The notes below the pieces were generated by a model. It was not told where the DNA came from and did not search any database. It worked only from the letters and a program-made list of their open reading frames with translations. A stretch of DNA of 38,754 nt from Bradyrhizobiaceae bacterium (GTDB lineage: Bacteria; Bacteroidota; Ignavibacteria; Kapaibacteriales; Kapaibacteriaceae): positions 1 through 38,754 of the forward strand of contig JAGFIZ010000014.1 of NCBI GenBank assembly GCA_024103135.1, in the 5' to 3' direction. The position numbers were made by a program, and so were the translations under genes. Shown piece by piece: positions 18,176-26,043 of this stretch. Position 1 is the first letter of the stretch, and the number at the start of each line of letters is the position of its first letter.

Positions 18176-19290
18176 TGCGCATCCTTGTTGTAAACTGGCA
18201 AGACCGACTACATCCACAGTCAGGTGGTGCCGAAGTTCACTTACACGAGATCTTTGGAAGAATTGCAGGAATGGGTCACCACGTGACCCTTCTTTGTTGT
18301 AGGTGGAAGGGGGCTCAGGCACGCGAGGAGTTGGACGGAATCCACGTCCAACGAATTGGTGTGCGTTCGACGTTTAACTACATGGTACCGTTGTGGTGGC
18401 TTGCCGTTGGCCAGCGTATGGACTTCGACATCGTTGTCGACGACATTAACAAGCTCCCCTTTCTCACACCGCTGTACGTTCGTAAACCGATCCTGGCCTT
18501 GGTTCACCACTTTTTTGGTGACAGTATCTATGCCGAGGTCAATCATTTGGCGGGAATGTATGTGTCCGCCTTCGAACGCAGCATCCCATTGGTATACGCG
18601 AAGACCATACTCTGTGCAGTTAGTGAAAGTACAAAGCAGGAGTGTCTGTCAAAGGGCTTCGCCAGCTCGCAGGTGCGGGTGATCTACAATGGAATCGACC
18701 AGAGTCTCTTCCCAATGGCGGTGACGGAGAAGAATGCAGCTCCGACAATCGTCTACTTTGGTAGGCTTAAGCGATATAAAAGTGTCGACCACATCATCCG
18801 TGCTCTTGCCATTGTACGCCAGCATATCCCGGATGCACAGTTGGAGGTTTTGGGTACTGGGGACGAGTTGATGCAGCTACAGGAGCTTGCCGTTAAGCTC
18901 AACGTTCACAACCACGTACATTTCCGTGGCTTTGTAAGCAACGACATGAAGGCCGCCTACCTGTCCAAAGCCCACTTGGCCGTCAATCCATCGGTAAAGG
19001 AGGGCTGGGGCATCACCAACCTAGAGGCCAATGCCTGCGGAACACCGGTAATCAGTGCCGACGTGCCTGGCTTGAGAGATTCTGTCAAGGATGGTCAGTC
19101 AGGTCTGCTCTACCCCTACGGTAACATTGAACGGTTGGCTGAGTTGATCGTACGCCTCCTGTCGGACAGCACCGAGCGGGAGCAGTTAAGCAACGGAGCT
19201 GTTGATTGGGCAGCTAAGTTTACATGGGACTGTAGCGCAGAGCAAATGCTGGCGTTATGTGAGGAGGTTTGTCAAACACCAACTTCATAG
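18175..19290 (+). CDS. Family 4 (GT-B) glycosyltransferase
   Basis: The 371-residue product has the two-domain GT-B layout. The N-terminal domain starts MRILVVNWQDRLHPQSGGAE, a glycine-rich acceptor-side loop common in GT4 enzymes. The C-terminal nucleotide-sugar domain starts near TIVYFGRLKRYKSVDHIIRA and holds the donor-binding EGWGITNLEANACGTPV segment with the E-x7-E motif. It transfers a sugar from a nucleotide donor, probably at the cytoplasmic face of the inner membrane. Its start overlaps the stop of OmpA copy 2 by one base, which ties it to the surface-protein cassette. T9SS cargo in other Bacteroidota is attached to or decorated with sugars, so glycan synthesis for the neighbouring proteins is plausible but unproven. 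Donor and acceptor are unknown. Confidence 0.9.
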   Translation: MRILVVNWQDRLHPQSGGAEVHLHEIFGRIAGMGHHVTLLCCRWKGAQAREELDGIHVQRIGVRSTFNYMVPLWWLAVGQRMDFDIVVDDINKLPFLTPLYVRKPILALVHHFFGDSIYAEVNHLAGMYVSAFERSIPLVYAKTILCAVSESTKQECLSKGFASSQVRVIYNGIDQSLFPMAVTEKNAAPTIVYFGRLKRYKSVDHIIRALAIVRQHIPDAQLEVLGTGDELMQLQELAVKLNVHNHVHFRGFVSNDMKAAYLSKAHLAVNPSVKEGWGITNLEANACGTPVISADVPGLRDSVKDGQSGLLYPYGNIERLAELIVRLLSDSTEREQLSNGAVDWAAKFTWDCSAEQMLALCEEVCQTPTS

Positions 19291-19300
19291 GAATGGAGTT

Positions 19301-21316
19301 ATGAAGTCAGTTGTACTCTGCATTGCCATCGTGATTATGGTTTGCGGCTTGTCTGCACAGACTCTGCGAACATCACTAGGACAAGACTTCTGGATTGCCT
19401 TCCCACCAACGGAGCATGGGAATACTGCTTCTGCAACAGTGTTCATTTCTGCCGATGCAACAACCAACGCTGTCGTTGCATCAAGAGACCGTAGCGGAAG
19501 ACCACACTCTGACGTAATCACCATTCCCGCAGGAAGTGTACGTGCGGTAGACTTTGACATTCTTGATTACGAGCTCCGTGCTTACGCATTCGCAGGCAGT
19601 TTAAATGGCGATTGCGAACAGGTTATGCCACAGCACGTTCATATCACGACAGATGCCGATGTTGCAGTATATGCAGTTGTTCGAGATGACAGGACCTCTG
19701 ATGCATGGCTGGTACTGCCGACGCAATCGCTTGGCACGGAGTATCGCGTCATGTCGTACCCCTCCGAGTATGCGAATCAATTATTTCAGTTAAAGAAGTA
19801 TCCGAGTCAGTTTGTCGTTGTCGCAACGGAAGACAACACAGAAATCGAGATAGACCTCAACACCAACAGCTCAAGAGTAGCAGCTGGCAAGCATCGCTCG
19901 GTGGTTATGAACCAAGGCGATAGTTACCTGCTTCAAGCAGACGTAAGCTCAAGCAAGCCAAATGACGATCTAACAGGGACTCGAATAAGAGCAACAAAGC
20001 CGATTGTTGTGCTTGGTGGACATTACAGAGCACAAGTGCCCGTGTTAGGTGATATGGCATCCCGGGACATGTTGGTAGAACAGATGCAAAGCGTTGATGT
20101 ATGGGGCAAATACTACGTTGTTCCGCCCTTGAAGCCACCCACGAAATCCAAGCAGTCTGATCCAAACGACGTTGTGATGGTGCGCGTTTTGACTTGTCTC
20201 GATAGCACGACCATTACCGTGGAAGGCATCGCCACATCGACCATACCACGCGCTGGCGGCATCTGGGACCTACCTCTTGGCAAGGGACGAGTGATTCATG
20301 CAACACAACCCATTATGGTTGCAATACTCGATCGCACTGCCAACAGGAATACGATGAATGTCAATTACAGCGGAGATCCATCATTGATCATCGTTCCGCC
20401 TGTTGAGCAATACCTCGCTAGCTACCGAACCGTCAATATTGAACCAATTGTCGCTGGTCGTCCATTATATGACCAACATCAGATTACAGTTTTCGCACCA
20501 CTCAGCAACACCAGAATTCGAGTTGATGGAGCAGCTGTTCCAGCACTTACTCGCATTGGAACGAGTGACTTTGGTTACGCTCATTTGGACGTAAGCTCGG
20601 GAACACACCGGAGTGCATCTGCGATTAACCCGTCGACAGGAAGCAGCGAGGGGTTTGGCATCCTCATTTATGGTTACGGTCCAGCTGAATCATACGGATA
20701 TACTGGCGGCATGGCCTTTGAGAAGCTATATCAACCAACTGTGTGGTTAAGAGCGTTGGATACAAGTGGCGCTGCGGGTGACAAGACATCACTCGTTGTG
20801 GTCGTGGACTCCATCTCGCAACGAGAATCACTAAAGCTATTGGATGTCCATGAACTCACATCGTCCATATCATACAACTCCACGATCTGGGTGCCAGCAC
20901 CAGAAATCGTTTCAAGTTGGTCTCGACAAGATGCCGAACATGCACTGCTCAATTTTACGTACCAATTCGACAGCTTGAGTGCTGGAGACACTGTTGCCGT
21001 TCTCCCTGGTCGCATGGTTCTTGGCTCCACAACAAAGGATTCTCTCTTCCTTGGTACAGTTCGATGGCTCAACAGCGTAGGCAATCCGATGTCGGTTGCC
21101 TACCGCATAAAGGGCGCAGAACTTACACTCACGGATGTTTGCGACAAGAATGGACTCCGACTATTCGACCCGCTCAGCACAACAGGTACGGCACCGACAG
21201 TTCGTTACTACGATTTGATGGGACGCGAAATCAGGGAGAGACCAACTGGTCCTTGTTTAGAAGTTCAGTCTGATACTCGCGGAATACGGTCGGCGCGTTT
21301 GCTGCTCAAAGAGTAG
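19301..21316 (+). CDS. Secreted IgGFc-binding-like protein
   Basis: From the ATG at 19301 the 671-residue product has a signal peptide (about 1-20, ending Leu-Ser-Ala-Gln), followed by GQDFWIAFPPTEHGN, a signature seen at the start of secreted IgGFc-binding-domain proteins of Bacteroidota. The middle (about 60-430) fits the IgGFc-binding N-terminal domain: repeated beta-strands with VVATEDNTEIEI and IVVLGGHYR-type segments. The C-terminus contains LTLTDVCDKNGLRLF and then VRYYDLMGREI, resembling a short T9SS-type sorting tail. An AGGA at 19289-19292 lies eight bases before the ATG and supports this start; the frame extends upstream into the GT4 gene. The domain name comes from a mucin-associated animal protein and does not imply antibody binding here; adhesion or a surface-coat role is the likely meaning. 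The gene overlaps ccmF tail to tail by 11 bases. Confidence 0.8.
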   Translation: MKSVVLCIAIVIMVCGLSAQTLRTSLGQDFWIAFPPTEHGNTASATVFISADATTNAVVASRDRSGRPHSDVITIPAGSVRAVDFDILDYELRAYAFAGSLNGDCEQVMPQHVHITTDADVAVYAVVRDDRTSDAWLVLPTQSLGTEYRVMSYPSEYANQLFQLKKYPSQFVVVATEDNTEIEIDLNTNSSRVAAGKHRSVVMNQGDSYLLQADVSSSKPNDDLTGTRIRATKPIVVLGGHYRAQVPVLGDMASRDMLVEQMQSVDVWGKYYVVPPLKPPTKSKQSDPNDVVMVRVLTCLDSTTITVEGIATSTIPRAGGIWDLPLGKGRVIHATQPIMVAILDRTANRNTMNVNYSGDPSLIIVPPVEQYLASYRTVNIEPIVAGRPLYDQHQITVFAPLSNTRIRVDGAAVPALTRIGTSDFGYAHLDVSSGTHRSASAINPSTGSSEGFGILIYGYGPAESYGYTGGMAFEKLYQPTVWLRALDTSGAAGDKTSLVVVVDSISQRESLKLLDVHELTSSISYNSTIWVPAPEIVSSWSRQDAEHALLNFTYQFDSLSAGDTVAVLPGRMVLGSTTKDSLFLGTVRWLNSVGNPMSVAYRIKGAELTLTDVCDKNGLRLFDPLSTTGTAPTVRYYDLMGREIRERPTGPCLEVQSDTRGIRSARLLLKE

Positions 21317-23708
21317 ACGTACCTTGTTCTATCGGCGCTTGTGTTGCTGGTTCCACCGAGGAAGCACTGCTTAGATCTTCCTTGCGAGGTTGCGCGCTTG
21401 CAGCGGCAAGTCTTGCATAACGTCCAATGCTAAAGGCAAACCCCAGAACCATGGTCAACACCCCAGCCCATACAAGAGAGATCCATGGCTTTTCCGAGAA
21501 GTCCACAACGAAAACCTCACGTGGCACTTGCAGCGGCTTTGTCATATCTCTAAATCCGAATTCAGCACTACTTCTGTTCGGATCCTCATTGTTCCGGATA
21601 ACCTTGGTTAGACCGATGCCATAGGTGGTGCCAGGAATTGAAGTCCACTCTGGTTCAAACGTAGGTCCGTTCTCTCCCTGACCAATTGCCGTTCTCACCT
21701 TCAGTGTGTTAGTTGAATCGGATCCTGAACCGCCCCTGTCAATCAACAACATGGCTGCCATGCGCATGCGACCATCTTCGGTCTGCTGTTCCTCCATAGG
21801 CATGGTGAAACGATCCAGAGTAATCTTGATGGACGAGTCGAGTGGCATGCGGACTGAAGCCCCCTTCATCACCGTCTTTGATTTAAAGAGGTCCTCCTCG
21901 CTAGTTGCCTTCGGCGTAAGATAAAGGTCGTTGTGTATTCCCCATCGAATGCCTGGCTCCAGGAATGCGCTTTGGCGCTGATTGTAATCGCTCCAGTACA
22001 GTGTGGCTGACAGACGTACGGCATCGGATGGGTCTTGGTCTGCCTTACGCACATCAACATGGTAGCGGTACTTCTCTCTGTCCTTCCATTGCTTCTCGAT
22101 TTGCTCCCGACCTTCATACGTGAGCACGTACTCCCCCACGGCTGTCGGCACGCCTTTGACGAGCACTGCATGATGGATGACGCTAAACTGTGAGCTGGTG
22201 ATCACACCAAATACCAAGAGTGCTATGCCGGTGTGGGAGATGTATGCCCCCGCATGGGTTGGTGAACGACGGATAACGGGCCATGCCATCTGAGCATTGA
22301 CTACGAGTGCAAACCAACCACCAAAGGTTAGAGCAATCATACCGAGGTTGGTGATTCCAAGGGCAATTGCAGGGAGCGTAAGGACAGCAGAAATACCTGC
22401 GGCGATTATTGTTCGCTTTTTAAATGTCCGAAGCGTTGTTCCTCGCCACTGTACAAGCAACGATATGCCGTTCACAAGGAGAACCAAGGGAACTAGAATG
22501 CTGTGAATCTGATTGTAGAAACCCGTAGTCACGGCGACCTTTGGCTGCCCGATGATTTCCATGATCACAGGCCACGACGTGCCAACCGTAACAAATACTG
22601 CACTGGCCATGACCAAGGCCGAGCCAATGCTGAGCATGAACTCTCTGGTCGTTGGTGCGAAGTCATCCTTGGCTTTGTCAATGTCCTTTGCACGCATTAC
22701 CAAGAGTGTTACGCCAATGCCAGAGAAAACAATCATGAAGCCAAGCAAGATCCAGAATGCGAAAGCACCTGGGTCCACAAAGGAATGCACGCTCGTGTCC
22801 CCCAGCACCCCACTACGCGTAAGAAACGTCGAATACAGAACGAAGACAAACGCTGCAATGGCAAGAGCAACGGTGGTTTTGACTAGCCCACGCGTACGCT
22901 TTTGTACAAGCATCGTGTGAACCAAGGCCACGCTAACGAGCCAGGGAATCAGACTACTATTCTCCACTGGATCCCACGCCCAGAAGCCACCCCAACCAAG
23001 CGTCTCGTATGCCCAGAAACCACCGAGCATGATTCCAAACCCAAGGATTGCCGTTGCAAACAACGTCCATGGCAACGCAATCACTATCCACCGATGATAT
23101 TCTTTCTTGATCAACCCAGCGACGGCAAAGACAAAGCTCACCGTCATCGATGCAAACCCGGCAAAGAGTATTGGAGGATGAATCGTAATCCATGTATTAT
23201 GGAGCAGCGGGTTCATACCCTTACCATTTGCTGGGAGGTCCGCTGCAGTCAGTCCGTTCTTGGCAAAGGACTCCCAATACAAGGCGAAGGGATTCTTGGC
23301 AACCAGCAGCAGAGTAAGAAAGCACAGGATGCCACCGAATAAGGTCATCGCTGTTGGCTCATAGCCAAACCGACGAGCGTGAGGGAGTGCAAAGACGGCA
23401 ATGATCGAAACAAACATTGCCCATAGTAAGAAGCTCCCCTCCTGTCCCGAATAGAAGCTGGCAATCAGCAGGTGTAACGGCATCTCGCGCGAACTCTGGT
23501 TCCACACATATGTGTATTGGAACTGGTGCTGCACAATGTTGATGATGAGCATTGATGCACAGGCAATCAAGCCGAACATCAGCATCGTAAGTAGCGTCCG
23601 ACCAAGTTTTATGAAATGCGCACCATTCGCTCTGTGAGCAAGGGCGTAGCTAACGGTTGTTCCAACTGCAAGACCAAGCAGCAGGTGAACGATAAGTTGC
23701 TCTATCAA
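21306..23708 (-). CDS. ccmF: Cytochrome c haem lyase subunit CcmF
   Basis: CcmF ligates haem, delivered by holo-CcmE, to apocytochrome c on the outer face of the inner membrane. The 800-residue protein has many transmembrane helices and the haem-handling tryptophan-rich motif WGGFWAWDPVENSSLIPWL at about 239-257, followed by conserved histidines. It is longer than the usual roughly 650 residues; the extra length is a soluble region between about 500 and 740, before the final transmembrane helix, and a charged C-terminal tail. The best start is TTG at 23708, which overlaps the stop of the second CcmE-like gene by four bases (TTGA); no ATG lies near the family start. It is the last gene of the ccmC-ccmD-ccmE-ccmE2-ccmF run. 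No ccmG or ccmH follows in the window. Confidence 0.92.
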   Translation of the reverse strand: MIEQLIVHLLLGLAVGTTVSYALAHRANGAHFIKLGRTLLTMLMFGLIACASMLIINIVQHQFQYTYVWNQSSREMPLHLLIASFYSGQEGSFLLWAMFVSIIAVFALPHARRFGYEPTAMTLFGGILCFLTLLLVAKNPFALYWESFAKNGLTAADLPANGKGMNPLLHNTWITIHPPILFAGFASMTVSFVFAVAGLIKKEYHRWIVIALPWTLFATAILGFGIMLGGFWAYETLGWGGFWAWDPVENSSLIPWLVSVALVHTMLVQKRTRGLVKTTVALAIAAFVFVLYSTFLTRSGVLGDTSVHSFVDPGAFAFWILLGFMIVFSGIGVTLLVMRAKDIDKAKDDFAPTTREFMLSIGSALVMASAVFVTVGTSWPVIMEIIGQPKVAVTTGFYNQIHSILVPLVLLVNGISLLVQWRGTTLRTFKKRTIIAAGISAVLTLPAIALGITNLGMIALTFGGWFALVVNAQMAWPVIRRSPTHAGAYISHTGIALLVFGVITSSQFSVIHHAVLVKGVPTAVGEYVLTYEGREQIEKQWKDREKYRYHVDVRKADQDPSDAVRLSATLYWSDYNQRQSAFLEPGIRWGIHNDLYLTPKATSEEDLFKSKTVMKGASVRMPLDSSIKITLDRFTMPMEEQQTEDGRMRMAAMLLIDRGGSGSDSTNTLKVRTAIGQGENGPTFEPEWTSIPGTTYGIGLTKVIRNNEDPNRSSAEFGFRDMTKPLQVPREVFVVDFSEKPWISLVWAGVLTMVLGFAFSIGRYARLAAASAQPRKEDLSSASSVEPATQAPIEQGTSTL

Positions 23709-24055
23709 TTCGAGTATACCTGTGTTGCATGAAAATATGGAGGGGTGGTACCGTGAACGTGACCGACGAAGTCCACTGAACTCCCTTCGGTGAAGGGTTT
23801 GTCAGGGGGCTTACCAGTGTATTCAACACTAAACTGAACACCATACCTATCCTCACACAGCCATCGATCGGCTTCTTGCCGAAGGATGGTGCTGGTAATA
23901 ATCATTTTGGGGGCCTGCTCCTCACTGCTGGCATGCTCCGAACGCTTGATTGCTTGTTCAAAGGTGACCGATTCTAGTGAGCCATACTGCGAGGCCACAT
24001 AGAATGCCAGAGGAACCATGACAATCGTTGCAACGATGATGATCCGCTTAAGCAC
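23705..24055 (-). CDS. Second CcmE-like OB-fold protein lacking the haem-binding tail
   Basis: Using a GTG at 24055, which overlaps the ccmE stop by eight bases, the product is 116 residues: a single N-terminal membrane anchor (about 3-21) and a beta-rich domain ending FVGHVHGTTPPYFHATQVYSN-like. That last stretch corresponds to the final strands of the CcmE OB fold, where CcmE proteins read GxxxGxFxAxxVL just before the haem-binding motif, but here the chain stops and no HxxxY or CxxxY follows. An in-frame ATG at 24121 exists but would put 22 extra residues over the end of ccmE and spoil the short N-terminus. Position between ccmE and ccmF suggests a haem-relay accessory or a non-catalytic partner of CcmE. 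The family link is by pattern only. Confidence 0.7.
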   Translation of the reverse strand: MLKRIIIVATIVMVPLAFYVASQYGSLESVTFEQAIKRSEHASSEEQAPKMIITSTILRQEADRWLCEDRYGVQFSVEYTGKPPDKPFTEGSSVDFVGHVHGTTPPYFHATQVYSN

Positions 24056-24425
24056 CTTGAGGCGTGCCTTCGTATTTGGATGGACATTTTGTAAGAACGT
24101 TCTGTGCCTTGAGGACACCATTCTCTACACGCCCCTTAACGACCAGACTTACAGCGATCTCGAAATTGTTTGGCTTTGACCCAGCCAGCTCTACTGGGAT
24201 ACTCTTCCCGTTCTGGTCCTTCAACGTGAACCGGAAGATGTCCTGGTTCTGGTCATACGAACTACCATCATCCTTCACCCACGTACCAACGATCTGTACG
24301 GTACTGCCGAGCTTCTCTGCCTTGTCGACGTTGGTATACTCGATGGCGCTGTTGTCAAGAGCATACCATCCGATGAGGACAAGGGCGACAACAACAATGC
24401 CGCCGATCACATAGCGCTTGTTCAT
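24048..24425 (-). CDS. ccmE: Cytochrome c maturation haem chaperone CcmE, Cys-x3-Tyr variant
   Basis: CcmE binds haem covalently outside the inner membrane and passes it to CcmF. The 125-residue product has one N-terminal membrane anchor (about 5-23), the OB-fold beta-domain, and the family segment VVKGRVENGVLKAQNVLTK. In most CcmE proteins a histidine in HxxxY carries the haem; here the motif is Cys114-Pro-Ser-Lys-Tyr118. CxxxY forms of CcmE are known from archaea and some Desulfovibrio-type bacteria. Its ATG overlaps the stop of ccmD (ATGA). The following CcmE-like gene starts inside its last codons. Identity is strong from fold pattern and operon; the haem linkage is inferred. Confidence 0.9.
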   Translation of the reverse strand: MNKRYVIGGIVVVALVLIGWYALDNSAIEYTNVDKAEKLGSTVQIVGTWVKDDGSSYDQNQDIFRFTLKDQNGKSIPVELAGSKPNNFEIAVSLVVKGRVENGVLKAQNVLTKCPSKYEGTPQGA

Positions 24426-24550
24426 TTTCGCTGTTCAAGATTTTTCACACGTGCATCCAGGCGCCAGAGATAACCGGCAATACCTACCCAGATCACTAAA
24501 ACCGTGGCTAAAACCACGTATGGGGCGTTATGACTTAGGAATTCCATCAT
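24422..24550 (-). CDS. ccmD: CcmD-like small membrane protein
   Basis: The 42-residue product starts MMEFLSHNAPYVVLATVLVI: one transmembrane helix followed by a short basic tail (RLDARVKNLEQRK), the size and topology of CcmD, which helps release holo-CcmE from the CcmC complex. The ATG at 24550 overlaps the ccmC stop (ATGA) and its own stop overlaps the ccmE start (ATGA). A longer in-frame start at 24658 would lie within ccmC and is not credible. Sequence similarity is low, as usual in this family, so the call rests on topology and position. Confidence 0.8.
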   Translation of the reverse strand: MMEFLSHNAPYVVLATVLVIWVGIAGYLWRLDARVKNLEQRK

Positions 24551-25569
24551 TGACGTGTTGACGAAGCAGTGTCCTGAAGCTTGGCTAGGCGAACACGCAA
24601 ATTCACAAGCCAGAAATAGACCATCGTAAAGGCAAAGAGTGCAAGCCCAAACACCCACTGCTTGGTGGTATTCAAGGCATCACTCTTCAAACTGAGCATT
24701 GGACCAGCCGTGGAATCGTCCGAGCTTCCTGGATGCAGTCCTGGCATTAAGCGTGGGAGGATGAAGAACAGGAATGGAACGGAGACAAACCCCAGTATGG
24801 AGTACACGGCACTTAGGCGGGCTCGCCGCTCTGGATCGTCGATTGACCCCCTTAGCAAGAAGTAGGCACCGTAGATTAAGAGGACGAGAAAAATTGCCGT
24901 CTGCTTGGGGTCCCAATTCCAGAACATTCCCCAATTGAAACGTGCCCATACGGCTCCGGTTACCGTTGCCAGGATTCCATAGAGAGTGGCTACGGAATTC
25001 AGGGCCATCGACATCCTGTCGTGATCCATTGAACGCGAACGGAGATACTTGATGCCGTAAATCATGGCAATGAGGTAGGCAATGGTGGCTACCCAGCTCA
25101 TCGGAACATGGAAGAAAATAATTCGTGCACGATCTGCAAGGCCCACGATGTATGGCATGGTAATCCACGGGTCGTGTGCTACAATGCGTAAACCAGTAAA
25201 CACCTGATCAGACGTTGAGCGTTGTACGTCGACCACGGCTGTTGTCCACGTTTCATTGATCTGCTTGCCAGCAACACCGTTGATGACGATGACTACGTTG
25301 GCATCTCGTGCATCTGCCCAAGCCCCGTCACCAAGGGGTTTCACAAGAATTGGAACGACGGCGGAACTATCGGCCCTGCCGGCAATCACGGCGTCAGTAA
25401 CCGTCCCCGCCGTTGGTGGAAGGATGGCAAGGAGCGAAGTAATAATCACTGCTACAATGGCAATGACTCGCCACCATGCGGGGTACTGCGTTGCAACTGA
25501 TTTTCGAAGTGGGAGTAAACCAGCAACCGTTCCAAGGATGGTTGCCGCCATCATGATGGCAAATTTCAT
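24547..25569 (-). CDS. ccmC: Haem-handling protein CcmC with enlarged first periplasmic loop
   Basis: CcmC loads haem onto CcmE. The 340-residue product has the tryptophan-rich motif WGMFWNWDPKQT at 213-224 flanked by the conserved histidines His154 (in FFHVPMSW) and His279 (in GLHPGS), matching the CcmC layout. The family is usually around 220-250 residues. Here about 90 extra residues lie between the first transmembrane segment (about 34-50) and the helix leading to His154, forming a soluble periplasmic insertion. It is the first gene of the ccm run and starts at ATG 25569, 39 bases after the stop of the RsbW-like gene. ccmA and ccmB are not next to it. Confidence 0.92.
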   Translation of the reverse strand: MKFAIMMAATILGTVAGLLPLRKSVATQYPAWWRVIAIVAVIITSLLAILPPTAGTVTDAVIAGRADSSAVVPILVKPLGDGAWADARDANVVIVINGVAGKQINETWTTAVVDVQRSTSDQVFTGLRIVAHDPWITMPYIVGLADRARIIFFHVPMSWVATIAYLIAMIYGIKYLRSRSMDHDRMSMALNSVATLYGILATVTGAVWARFNWGMFWNWDPKQTAIFLVLLIYGAYFLLRGSIDDPERRARLSAVYSILGFVSVPFLFFILPRLMPGLHPGSSDDSTAGPMLSLKSDALNTTKQWVFGLALFAFTMVYFWLVNLRVRLAKLQDTASSTRQ

Positions 25570-25573
25570 GATG

Positions 25574-25581
25574 CAAACATA
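25574..25581 (-). promoter_or_regulatory. Possible -7 element immediately before ccmC
   Basis: On the minus strand the bases TATGTTTG fit TAnnTTTG. They end only four bases before the ccmC ATG, so a transcript from here would be nearly leaderless. No TTG is found at the usual upstream distance. The match may be chance. Confidence 0.22.
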
Positions 25582-25608
25582 GGGTGAAGTCAGTAAACCG
25601 TTGGGTGA

Positions 25609-26043
25609 CTAGCGTTGCTTAACCAGGGTTAGCGTGTTGTAGTTGGTACCGTTGGTTGCCGGAACGTACTCAATGCTATCCATCACCCTGGTCATAAGGA
25701 GGACGCCAAGCCCGTGATGTCGGTGCTCAAGAAAGTAGCGTCGCATATCGGGTAAGGGTGCCGTCTTCGGGTCGAATGGCGTACTGGTATCAGAGATCTT
25801 CACGACAAATTCGGTAGATGTGTAGGTAATGCTGACGCCGATCTGCTTCGTGAAGTCATTCTTGTAAGCATGCTGAATGAGATTCGCACAGGCCTCGTCA
25901 ACGGCAAGGGCTACGGCTTGAGCTTCCATCTCGGGAAGGCCGGCGGTGGCAGCGGCTGACCGTACGTACTTGCGGATGGCAATCAGGTTTGCCGTGATTG
26001 CAGGGACGCACAGTGGCGGTATGGTGACTTCTGGTAAACTCAC
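25609..26043 (-). CDS. RsbW-like anti-sigma factor / serine-protein kinase (HATPase)
   Basis: The 144-residue product matches the GHKL-type ATPase of anti-sigma kinases: the N box reads VDEACANLIQHAYKND (about residues 48-63), the G1 region VKISDTSTPFDP, and the G2 region HHGLGVLLMTRVMD. Such proteins bind a sigma factor or another target and phosphorylate the STAS antagonist. The start is GTG at 26043, overlapping the stop of the RsbV-like gene by four bases (GTGA). It is the third gene of an RsbU-RsbV-RsbW-type set. No sigma-factor gene lies in the window, so the target of this switch is unknown. Confidence 0.9.
   Translation of the reverse strand: MSLPEVTIPPLCVPAITANLIAIRKYVRSAAATAGLPEMEAQAVALAVDEACANLIQHAYKNDFTKQIGVSITYTSTEFVVKISDTSTPFDPKTAPLPDMRRYFLEHRHHGLGVLLMTRVMDSIEYVPATNGTNYNTLTLVKQR

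Noticed and set aside
23705-24425. The two CcmE-like frames as one gene broken by a frameshift
   Set aside because: Each has its own membrane anchor and its own beta-domain, and the first already ends with the haem-binding motif, so they are two genes.
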